A stretch of DNA of 5,750 nucleotides. Origin: Nitrosomonas sp. GTDB lineage: Bacteria > Pseudomonadota > Gammaproteobacteria > Burkholderiales > Nitrosomonadaceae. The notes under the pieces were generated by a model that was not told the DNA's origin, did not search any database, and saw nothing but the letters and a program-made list of their open reading frames with translations. Shown one piece after another: positions 1 to 5,249 of this stretch. Within the stretch, counting starts at the first letter, position 1. Each line of letters begins with the position of its first letter. Where the stretch lies: the NCBI GenBank assembly GCA_021774205.1, contig JAJFJI010000188.1, positions 1 through 5,750 of the forward strand, written 5' to 3'. Both the position numbers and the translations under genes were made by a program.

Positions 1-49
1 CACCGAGCGCAACTTTTGAACCACGCCGAACTGAAACTATTGTGGTCAT
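1..49 (-). CDS. hslV: ATP-dependent protease subunit HslV, N-terminal start only (partial)
   Basis: The minus strand from position 49 reads MTTIVSVRRGSKVALG before leaving the window. This is the classic N-terminus of HslV (ClpQ), the threonine peptidase of the two-part HslVU (ClpQY) cytoplasmic protease. After removal of the initiator Met the N-terminal Thr is the catalytic nucleophile, and both Thr2 and Thr3 of the family are present, followed by the conserved IVSVRR stretch. Only 16 of about 175 residues are visible, so integrity cannot be judged. hslU usually follows hslV, so it is expected off the left edge. A TATAAT box lies about 30 bases upstream; no strong Shine-Dalgarno is seen. Recognition rests on sequence memory of the family; the short match is very characteristic. 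Confidence 0.85.
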   Translation of the reverse strand, partial: MTTIVSVRRGSKVALG

Positions 50-78
50 GAAATTAATCTGAGTTTATTGAAAAGCGA

Positions 79-84
79 ATTATA
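79..84 (-). promoter_or_regulatory. Candidate -10 box for hslV
   Basis: A perfect TATAAT on the minus strand lies 29 bases before the hslV ATG, giving a short leader of about 20 bases. No good -35 hexamer sits at the usual distance (the nearest is a poor TTACAT at 19 bases), and I see no clear sigma-32 heat-shock promoter, which would be expected for hslV in enterics. The surrounding DNA is very AT-rich, so a chance match is possible. Confidence 0.4.
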
Positions 85-215
85 ACGCCGATTTAAAATT
101 TAAATGTAACTATAGTCAGTTCTGAAAGAGACTGGGAATCAATGTACTCGGATTTTTAGTAGATTTGGCTGTTTGGTTTGTGGTTGTTTTTCATTGGGTA
201 ATGTGTATTTCTTAA

Positions 216-243
216 TTGACTTTACAATATGTGTGGGTAATAT
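216..243 (+). promoter_or_regulatory. Possible sigma-70 promoter for the LuxR-type gene
   Basis: TTGACT at 216-221, a 16-base spacer and TAATAT at 238-243 resemble a sigma-70 promoter (five of six and four of six matches). It would give an untranslated leader of nearly 200 bases. Other TTGAC boxes at 345 and 372 lie closer to the gene but lack a matching -10. Weak evidence in AT-rich DNA. Confidence 0.3.
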
Positions 244-438
244 CACAGATATCAGTATGGTTATTGTTTAATATTTTTCTCGTATTGTGTGTGATAGTTA
301 AATAGCTCGTCTAAAACGCTGAACTGATAACAGGGTGAGTTAGTTTGACCTTTTATTGATAAAAACATTGGTTGACTTGAGTCACATTGGCTTTAGTGCC
401 TTTAGATTCTTCTGTAGAAGTAAAAATAATATGAATAC

Positions 439-447
439 GGGGGGGGG
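439..447 (+). repeat. Homopolymer run of nine G at the start of the regulator gene
   Basis: Nine consecutive G directly precede and partly form the GTG/ATG start of the LuxR-type gene. An upstream ATG at 431 reads through the run into a short frame (MNTGGGDGSCN, stop at 464-466) that is out of register with the regulator. With eight or eleven G, the same ATG becomes in frame with the regulator and adds five residues to the GTG-initiated form. AGAAG at 416-420 is a plausible weak ribosome site for ATG 431, whereas the G run itself may act as the ribosome site for ATG 450. Poly-G runs of this length at gene starts are known slippage hot spots in phase-variable genes; that it switches here is inference. 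Confidence 0.8.
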
Positions 448-449
448 TG

Positions 450-1517
450 ATGGATCGTGCAATTAAGTTGGCTGCGTTTAACCGCGAAGACAATCAAGCA
501 GTACAAGAAATTATTGATTTGCTCAGTGCGTGCCAGACCAGAAATGAATTCAATCAGGTATTAAAAACCGTATTAATTCCATTGATAGATTGCAGTGGTG
601 CGTTTTATGTGCGTTTGGAAGGTGAACAAAATACGCCGCGGTTATTGGGTGGCATTAACCAGTCATCATTTTGTCAGCCGACCTGGGAAAATTTTCTGGA
701 ATTTGTACTCCAGAACCAAATATTGGGACATCCAGTAACAGGTAAAACATATACCCAACTAGCTATTCAAGATTTTTGCTATACCAGCCTAATTTGTCAG
801 GATTATCTGACATCTAGATCTTGCCATCGTATTGATTGCAGTTGCACGCTAGTCGCTATGATGAGTGCAACCGGATCAGCCGCCGCCCTCTATTTTTGCT
901 ACCTGAAATTTCAGGATCAGTTTCATCATTCGCGTAATTTCAAATTGTTGCAATTACTGCGTCCTTTCTTATTGCAAACCATTAAAACAGTACTCGCACA
1001 GGAAGAAAGTCAAAACTTTCAACTAATATTAGGGCACCTATCTGATCATAATGAACCGGTGGCCGTCGTGCGCGATGATGGCGTCCTGGTTTACAAAAAC
1101 CACTCTTTTGACAAGGCTGTTGAATGTGAGGATCTCTTGTCAAAGATACTGCCTGAATTAATTGTAGTTAAGACTAGAGAAACTAAGTCACATTGTTTCC
1201 TGACGCGACTTGGCAGGCGCTTGTATGAAATCACGCTGAAACTGGTTAATAAAGGATGCAACGACAATGAGCATTTGTATTTATTGCGTTTTTCAAGAAT
1301 AGCCAACCAAAGCGGCCGGAACTCTCGTCAATTAATTAGTGCTGGCTTAACCAGTCGTGAACAGGAAATTGCTGCACTGATCTACCAAGGCATCACTGCT
1401 CGCGACATCTCTGAAAGAATTCACCTCAGCTATCACACCGTGCGTAACCATATTAAAAATATATACAGGAAGATGGGCGTGTCGACACGAAGTGAGATGT
1501 TAGTGTGGGTAGGGTGA
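450..1517 (+). CDS. LuxR-family (GerE helix-turn-helix) transcriptional regulator with N-terminal sensory region
   Basis: Encodes a 355-residue regulator from ATG 450 (356 from the adjoining GTG 447; numbering here is from the GTG). Residues 301-356 form a typical LuxR/GerE helix-turn-helix: LTSREQEIAALIYQG, then the recognition segment SYHTVRNHIKNIYRKMGV at 328-345. Residues 18-190 are of mixed helix/strand character, compatible with a GAF-like sensor, and about 200-285 (PVAVVRDDGVLVYKNHSF) looks PAS-like; both domain guesses are inference. There is no phospho-acceptor receiver and no evident acyl-homoserine-lactone signature, so it is not a standard response regulator. Six Cys lie between 111 and 151, suggesting redox or metal sensing. 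It has no close plus-strand partner (282 bases to the next gene), so its targets are unknown; the lipoprotein genes downstream are candidates. The G run at its start could control expression. Confidence 0.85.
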   Translation: MDRAIKLAAFNREDNQAVQEIIDLLSACQTRNEFNQVLKTVLIPLIDCSGAFYVRLEGEQNTPRLLGGINQSSFCQPTWENFLEFVLQNQILGHPVTGKTYTQLAIQDFCYTSLICQDYLTSRSCHRIDCSCTLVAMMSATGSAAALYFCYLKFQDQFHHSRNFKLLQLLRPFLLQTIKTVLAQEESQNFQLILGHLSDHNEPVAVVRDDGVLVYKNHSFDKAVECEDLLSKILPELIVVKTRETKSHCFLTRLGRRLYEITLKLVNKGCNDNEHLYLLRFSRIANQSGRNSRQLISAGLTSREQEIAALIYQGITARDISERIHLSYHTVRNHIKNIYRKMGVSTRSEMLVWVG

Positions 1518-1799
1518 GTGTGGGTTTTGTTGCTGTTGTGATTCGGAAATATATATTACTCAGAGTTTAAAAATTAAAAATGACTCAATTGGGCTATTTT
1601 GTTTTTGGCCTGGATTATCGTATAAAGAAGACAAGTCAAAGTGACTGGATTGAGAAATAAAAGAATTTGTTTCATAGCATTTTGTAATTAATGAATGAAT
1701 CGTTCAGTTTAAGATTTATGAGAGCGTAGTAGCGTTTATGCACTCTATAACAACTTGCACCTATTTCTTTCTTATTAGATGGAGCCATAAGGATTCAAG
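1518..1799. other. Intergenic region upstream of the lipoprotein operon
   Basis: AT-rich spacer with no credible gene. A TATAAC at 1746-1751 could be a -10 box for the lipoprotein pair, but no fitting -35 is seen. A good ribosome site, AAGGA at 1789-1793, stands six bases before the ATG at 1800. No clear terminator follows the regulator gene. Confidence 0.5.
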
Positions 1800-2201
1800 A
1801 TGTTTTCATCAGGAGTGAAATTTAAGATCATTATTTTTGCTTTAGCAAGCTTAACTTTGCCTGGCTGTGCAGTGTACTACCATGATCGCGTTTCTGGAGT
1901 CGAGCATATTTTTGGTTTTGGCCATCTTTCGATGAAAGTAACTCCTCCTGAGGAAGAAAAGCAAGCCATTATTCGGAGAACTACCATGACTGGCGTTGCT
2001 GTTGGTATGGATAATGGTTCATTAGGAATGAGTGTGGGCTATGACCAGCGTGAGCATATTCTTATTTATGATGAGAATGTAGCAATTACTATCGAGCGTC
2101 CGCCGAGTAATGATTTTTTTCAGTTCAAGATTGGAACTTATCCAGTTGAAATAGAGAATCTATCCGATACAAAAAACATATCCCAGGAAAAGGAGAATTA
2201 G
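1800..2201 (+). CDS. Small putative lipoprotein, function unknown
   Basis: 133 residues. The N-terminus is a lipoprotein signal: basic residues Lys7 and Lys9, a hydrophobic stretch, and the lipobox LPGC with Cys23 as the lipidated residue. Ala24 at the +2 position predicts sorting to the outer membrane. The mature part has alternating strand-like segments. Residues about 64-92 (GVAVGMD ... MSVGYDQREHILI) form a strand-loop-strand module that resembles segments of the next protein. The C-terminal 15 residues are polar and probably disordered. The start is supported by AAGGA six bases upstream. The gene ends two bases before the next ATG, so the two are surely co-transcribed and probably co-translated. 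I do not recognise a named family; the signal peptide call is firm, the function is open. Confidence 0.8.
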   Translation: MFSSGVKFKIIIFALASLTLPGCAVYYHDRVSGVEHIFGFGHLSMKVTPPEEEKQAIIRRTTMTGVAVGMDNGSLGMSVGYDQREHILIYDENVAITIERPPSNDFFQFKIGTYPVEIENLSDTKNISQEKEN

Positions 2202-2203
2202 TT

Positions 2204-3103
2204 ATGAATAAGAATTTAAAAAAATGTATGTTGTCAGTTGCTGGGATATTACTGTTATCGGGATGTGCAGGATACGATCGAATATTATTTATGACAAAAA
2301 CTAATGTTGGGCTTGATATTGATGATACACCACCAACTGCAGAAATTACTATTGCAAGACGGGAGCTAGCCATCACACCAACTTATCAGAACACTATTAG
2401 TGAAGAAAATACACTGCCACTGTTAGGATCATTCGGTCTAGGTGGAAGTATGTTTAATCCTCAAATAACATCTGTATTTGCCGGTGGGGATGCGGCAGTA
2501 TTGCTATTATCTGAAGTCACCAACAACACCAACAACACCAACAACACCAACAGTCCCTACAACTCCGACAAACCCGATAAAAGTTTATCACCCCCTATCT
2601 GTTTGAAAAACGATAACGATGCAGACAGTCGTCCTATCGATACACGCAGTCCTGTAAAAAAGTTTTGGCATTGGATTGCAGGGATAGATAAAGATAAGGT
2701 AACTCAAACACGAGCCTTTTATTTTGCAACGGATACCGCATTCGGATTAAAGGTTGCATGGAACGGAACTGGTGGTCCTTACCCTACAAGTTTAAAGCTT
2801 GGATATAATCGATCAGAGTTTGCTTATCCTCCGGTTTTTATTACTAGAAATGATGGATGTATTGAGGACGGTGGTCCTAATCAGTGGGAAGTAAAAGTTC
2901 CCTCTTTCTTTGCATCTCTTGATAACAACAGTCAGTTCTTTGGTCCATTTGGCGATAATAATCTTGGTACAACACATGTTCAATTTTTTGCTACTGGAGC
3001 TGCAGCACGAGAATGGGCCAAACGTGCTTCAGTTAAAGAGGCGACCTTTAAAACGATGGCGCCAGAAGCGGCAAAAATAGAATCACCAAAGGGAGCTGAG
3101 TAA
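2204..3103 (+). CDS. Putative lipoprotein with Asn-Asn-Thr repeat, function unknown
   Basis: 299 residues. The signal is MNKNLKKCMLSVAGILLLSGC with lipobox LSGC, lipidated Cys21 and Ala22 at +2, predicting an outer-membrane lipoprotein. Residues 30-60 (TKTNVGLDID ... ITIARRELAI) and 180-213 (FGLKV ... SLKLGYNRSEFAYPPV) look like two versions of a strand-loop-strand module also seen in the upstream protein. Between them lies a low-complexity stretch with an Asn-Asn-Thr repeat (106-116) and a charged linker (118-150), probably a flexible arm. Residues 255-275 (HVQFFATGAAAREWAKR) end the folded part; the last 20 residues are Lys/Glu/Ala-rich. Translation is backed by the strong AAAGGAGA at 2188-2195 inside the end of the preceding gene. 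A stem-loop terminator follows. I recall uncharacterised proteobacterial lipoproteins with similar TNVGLDID-type segments, but no function. Confidence 0.8.
   Translation: MNKNLKKCMLSVAGILLLSGCAGYDRILFMTKTNVGLDIDDTPPTAEITIARRELAITPTYQNTISEENTLPLLGSFGLGGSMFNPQITSVFAGGDAAVLLLSEVTNNTNNTNNTNSPYNSDKPDKSLSPPICLKNDNDADSRPIDTRSPVKKFWHWIAGIDKDKVTQTRAFYFATDTAFGLKVAWNGTGGPYPTSLKLGYNRSEFAYPPVFITRNDGCIEDGGPNQWEVKVPSFFASLDNNSQFFGPFGDNNLGTTHVQFFATGAAAREWAKRASVKEATFKTMAPEAAKIESPKGAE
2519..2551 (+). repeat. In-frame 9-base tandem repeat coding Asn-Asn-Thr
   Basis: The unit ACCAACAAC occurs three times perfectly plus a two-thirds copy, within the second lipoprotein gene, encoding Thr106 to Asn116. Because the unit is a multiple of three, copy-number changes would alter linker length without breaking the frame. 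Confidence 0.95.
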
Positions 3104-3124
3104 CCTAATAGCTCTGAAATAGGT

Positions 3125-3154
3125 AACACTAGACAATTTGTTGAGTGTTTTTCT
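3125..3154 (+). terminator. Probable intrinsic terminator of the lipoprotein operon
   Basis: AACACT at 3125-3130 pairs with AGTGTT at 3144-3149, and CAA (3134-3136) can extend the pairing with TTG (3141-3143) after a three-base bulge. A short T run and pyrimidines follow (3147-3154). It starts about 20 bases after the stop at 3103. The stem is short and not GC-rich, so its strength is uncertain. Confidence 0.5.
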
Positions 3155-3516
3155 ATCTAAAGCAAATAACCCGTGATGAGTGATCATTTTAATTTATAGT
3201 GCAATATGAGACTAGGCTACAAGCTGTAGTTGTTAACGCTCTAGAGGAAATATAAAAGAGAAATATAAGGAGGTAATCAACACCAAGGTGCCAGATCTTG
3301 AATTTTGTATACAAGTACCTGAATTCACCAAGTAATTGCGCGATGTAGGGAAAGCAACGGGGTCGGGTAGGTTCTATAATATCTATCTCTTGTTATTATT
3401 TTTCGCAATAAACTTGAGCTAAGAAATTATGAAAAAGGATTAACATTTTGCTTAAGTCTGCAACAAAGTGAAGTTTATTGTGAATGATAGAGCTGCAATT
3501 AAGGTAGGAGACTCAT
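3155..3516. other. Intergenic region with orphan Shine-Dalgarno and possible repeat remnant
   Basis: No full gene. A perfect AAGGAGG at 3267-3273 has no ATG at the right distance; the frame running through it is open from 3237 to the stop at 3333-3335 and ends VPDLEFCIQVPEFTK from a GTG at 3288, 14 bases downstream of the ribosome site. This could be the end of a decayed gene. The G-rich segment near 3348-3370 (ACGGGGTCGGGTAGGT) resembles boxes I associate with small dispersed repeats around REP-type transposases, but this is only an impression. TATAAT at 3375-3380 could be a -10 for the next gene, without a good -35. Confidence 0.4.
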
Positions 3517-3924
3517 ATGTCGGACAAAGTAATACTTGAAAGATTTGCTTATTCTCCATTTGGAGTATTTGGCAAGTTAATGATTCCAGAATTTCAATGT
3601 TTTACTGTAGAGAGGCCGTGGGTGGATAATAAACGGCGAGAATCATGTATTCCTGAAGGTAAATATACACTTAAACTTGGAATGTATAATCGAGGTGGAT
3701 ATCAAGCTTATGAAGTAATGGATGTTCCCGGCAGATCACTTATTAAAATTCATGCTGGTAATACCATTGATGACATTGTTGGTTGCATTGCTCCTGGTAA
3801 AGCTTTAGGTTATCTAGAAAGAAAATGGGGTGTCACGAGCAGCAAAAAAGCATTTCAAGAATTCATGGAAGCAATGAAGGAAGTCGAGGAATCTGTCATT
3901 CATATAGTTCAATACAAACCATGA
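3517..3924 (+). CDS. DUF5675-family protein, function unknown
   Basis: 135 residues, close to the full length of the DUF5675 family, and apparently complete. Family-type motifs are visible: FTVERPWVDNK (29-39), SCIPEGKYTL (43-52), PGRSLIKIHAGN (71-82) and GCIAPGKALG (89-98). His79 and Cys90 are the most striking candidates for functional residues. The HxGN...GC layout recalls, at shorter spacing, the catalytic His/Cys motif of YkuD L,D-transpeptidases; whether the fold is shared is inference. No signal peptide or membrane segment is seen, so it is probably cytoplasmic or exported by another route. Such proteins are often found in phages and mobile regions, which fits the insertion-sequence remnant just downstream. 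The start is set by TAGGAG at 3505-3510, six bases before the ATG. It stands alone, with no partner within 350 bases on the same strand. Confidence 0.75.
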   Translation: MSDKVILERFAYSPFGVFGKLMIPEFQCFTVERPWVDNKRRESCIPEGKYTLKLGMYNRGGYQAYEVMDVPGRSLIKIHAGNTIDDIVGCIAPGKALGYLERKWGVTSSKKAFQEFMEAMKEVEESVIHIVQYKP

Positions 3925-3937
3925 AGAGATGAGAATC

Positions 3938-4033
3938 TTATGGGGCAGGTTCTTGCGCATTGAATTTGCAAGTTAAATCTTTTCCTGCTTGTAACTCTGC
4001 TAGCGTTTTATCGAAATCAAATGGTTGGGACAT
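3938..4033 (-). pseudogene. N-terminal remnant of an IS256-type transposase
   Basis: The minus strand from ATG 4033 encodes 31 residues: MSQPFDFDKTLAELQAGKDL, then TCKFNAQEPAP and a stop at 3938-3940. The first 22 or so residues match the usual beginning of IS256/mutator-type transposases, which continue as LTGKDG...LIKQLTE; here the similarity ends at the LT. The remaining 350 or more residues, with the DDE catalytic residues, are absent, so this is an inactive relic. The point of divergence falls at one copy of a short direct repeat (3957-3971). Identification is from memory of the family and rests on a short stretch. Confidence 0.6.
3957..3971 (+). repeat. Direct repeat copy 1 at the edge of the transposase relic
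   Basis: GCATTGAATTTGCAA, identical to the copy at 4075-4090 except for one missing C. It lies exactly where transposase similarity ends. Confidence 0.7.
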
Positions 4034-4074
4034 GTATTATTCCTATATGCCTATACATAAACGAAAGGTGTCAG

Positions 4075-4090
4075 GCATTGCAATTTGCAA
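4075..4090 (+). repeat. Direct repeat copy 2 flanking the transposase relic
   Basis: GCATTGCAATTTGCAA, one C longer than copy 1. The two enclose about 103 bases holding the start of the transposase relic. It also contains its own small inverted repeat, TTGCA-att-TGCAA. Confidence 0.7.
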
Positions 4091-4120
4091 AGCTTGCACT
4101 AAACAATTACCGATACCTTC

Positions 4121-4710
4121 TTAGTTGGATAGCCTTCCATTTAGCAGCTCCAATCTTCCACCTGCTTTTGTGTGGCGAATACGGGTAATGCCGCCATTGC
4201 TGACTTTGATTCGATAAAGGCCAGTCGGTGTCACTTGAACTGTCTTGGCGATAACTGCACGAATTACGCCAGCATGAGCAACGACGAGAATATGTTTATT
4301 ACGATAGCGTTCAATGGTTTCGTCATAGGCTGTGCCGATCCGATGAATAAAATCATCGAGCACTTCTGCACCTTGCGGCCGATGATTGACCGGGTCTTTT
4401 AAGAAAGCGTGATATTCATCAGCCCGACCAATTTTTACATCATCATGGCTAAGACCCTCCCATGAACCAAATCCCACTTCTTTAAATCGAGGCTCAACAC
4501 CGACATTTATTCCGTGACGTTCCCCCAAGGCTCGTGCAAACGCCTGGTACCGCTGAAGTGGTGAGGTTATGATATGCTGCCACTCGTTGAATTTACCAAC
4601 TGTATCCCACAACCCTTCTCAGTGAGTGGGTCATCGATGCTGTGACCACGATAACAGCGTCCGCCAACCGGCTCGCCATGACGAATCAAATCAATAACAG
4701 TTTCTATCAT
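4121..4710 (-). pseudogene. Frameshifted histidine phosphatase, CobC/phosphoglycerate mutase-like
   Basis: From ATG 4710 on the minus strand the frame reads MIETVIDLIRHGEPVGG, containing the catalytic RHG motif (His11), on to LTEKG, then shifts; unshifted, it would stop at 4567-4569 after 47 residues. From about 4612 the next frame carries the rest without a stop: WQHIITSPLQR (substrate-site SPL.R), EVGFGSWEG (the acidic F-G-x-W-E-G box typical of CobC-like members) and VVAHAGVIRAV (second catalytic His). Together they cover a whole enzyme of about 196 residues, of the branched family that includes alpha-ribazole phosphatase (cobalamin assembly) and other cytoplasmic phosphomonoesterases; the true substrate cannot be told. 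The join also seems to lack three to four residues after the TEKG, where relatives have a GW.QMW-like segment, so a deletion of about ten bases explains both. The downstream piece could start only at TTG 4612 and would lack the RHG motif, so it cannot be active alone. A sequencing error cannot be excluded. Confidence 0.8.
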
Positions 4711-4944
4711 TTTGGAAAAATGTTGCCAAATGTGTATGCAAGTTGAATAATTAGTAATTATTCAGTACATCAAAGTAACTGTTCAGATTGCTCCTAACAT
4801 TCGTCAGTTCAAGGAACAAAATGTGAGTTTACACGTGACAATGATCATTTTGTAACACCGAAATGGCGGATTATAGGGATAAGCTAGTTACAATAATTAA
4901 TTTTTAAATATTACTGGGAATTCAAATGATAAAGCAATTATTCT
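4711..4944. other. Divergent spacer between the phosphatase relic and the yjbQ relic
   Basis: Holds a 10-base palindrome AATGATCATT at 4840-4849, two GATAAT-like hexamers (GACAAT GATCAT at 4837-4848), and a weak plus-strand promoter candidate, TTGTAA at 4850-4855 with TATAGG at 4872-4877. Nothing else is recognisable; an AT-rich stretch of 4886-4914 precedes the yjbQ relic. Confidence 0.4.
4850..4877 (+). promoter_or_regulatory. Weak promoter candidate for the yjbQ relic and dehydrogenase
   Basis: TTGTAA, a 16-base spacer and TATAGG match sigma-70 boxes in four of six positions each. The palindrome AATGATCATT abuts the upstream end, so a repressor bound there would block it. Low confidence. 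Confidence 0.25.
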
Positions 4945-5208
4945 ATGTGGGTACAAAAACAAATCCGGCTTAAAGCTCGCTCACGCGGGTTTCACCTGGT
5001 AACGGATGAAATAATGCAGCAGCTGCCGGAATTAAGTAATTTCAGGGTAGGTATGATGCATATTTTTATTCAACATACATCTGCATCATTAACCATTAAT
5101 GAGAATGCAGACCGGACAGTGCGCCAGGATTTTGTGTCATGGGGCCAAGTCTTTTATTTTGCTTGTAAAGTACCAAATCTATCAAATACTAGTAAAAGCA
5201 AAAAATGA
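4945..5208 (+). pseudogene. yjbQ: YjbQ-family protein, C-terminal half lost
   Basis: The first 63 residues are clear YjbQ (UPF0047): MWVQKQIRLKARSRGFHLVT, DEIMQQLPEL and the signature HTSASLTINENAD at 44-56. In bacteria this small cytoplasmic protein has been linked to secondary thiamine-phosphate synthase activity. The usual length is about 140 residues. After VRQDF (63) similarity stops: a 24-residue unrelated tail (VSWGQVF...) leads to a stop at 5206-5208. The family's C-terminal part, including the GTWQGIYLCEHR-like motif and further conserved His residues, is absent from all forward frames before the next gene at 5250, so it was lost by deletion rather than a simple frameshift. No good ribosome site precedes ATG 4945; a GGGAA at 4916-4920 instead serves a 15-codon overlapping frame from 4926. 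Almost certainly non-functional. Confidence 0.8.
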
Positions 5209-5249
5209 TTTCTAGGCGGTAAGACAAACATTAATCAAGTGAATTCAAA

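Larger units (their letters stand above)
50..446. other. Divergent intergenic region between hslV and the LuxR-type gene
   Basis: Nearly 400 bases without a convincing gene. It holds the hslV -10 box on the minus strand, a possible plus-strand promoter at 216-243, an 8-base palindrome ACTATAGT at 109-116, and a short inverted repeat CTTCT-gt-AGAAG at 409-420 just before the regulator gene. The stretch 160-300 is strikingly T-rich and poor in C on the plus strand. No tRNA, riboswitch or strong terminator is apparent. Confidence 0.6.

Noticed and set aside
1..62. Open plus-strand tails ending at 51 and 62 that could be the end of an upstream gene
   Set aside because: The minus strand of the same bases spells the highly characteristic HslV N-terminus, which explains the openness; neither plus-strand tail resembles a known C-terminus.
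1091..1306. 71-codon minus-strand frame inside the regulator gene
   Set aside because: Lies fully within a well-supported gene on the opposite strand, with no ribosome site or recognisable motif.
2125..2376. 83-codon minus-strand frame across the junction of the lipoprotein genes
   Set aside because: Overlaps two supported genes and crosses their coupled junction; no family resemblance.
2519..2551. Short repeats as a CRISPR-like array
   Set aside because: Units of nine bases without spacers inside a coding frame are a simple tandem repeat.
2519..2557. Asn-X-Thr triplets as N-glycosylation sites
   Set aside because: Bacterial oligosaccharyltransferases of the Campylobacter type generally need an acidic residue at -2, which is not present, and no glycosylation gene is nearby; the triplets follow simply from the DNA repeat.
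4172..4402. 76-codon plus-strand frame
   Set aside because: Antisense shadow of the phosphatase relic, which carries catalytic motifs on the minus strand.
4926..4973. 15-codon frame with a GGGAA ribosome site overlapping the start of the yjbQ relic
   Set aside because: Too short and without a recognisable leader-peptide feature; probably chance, noted in the yjbQ entry.
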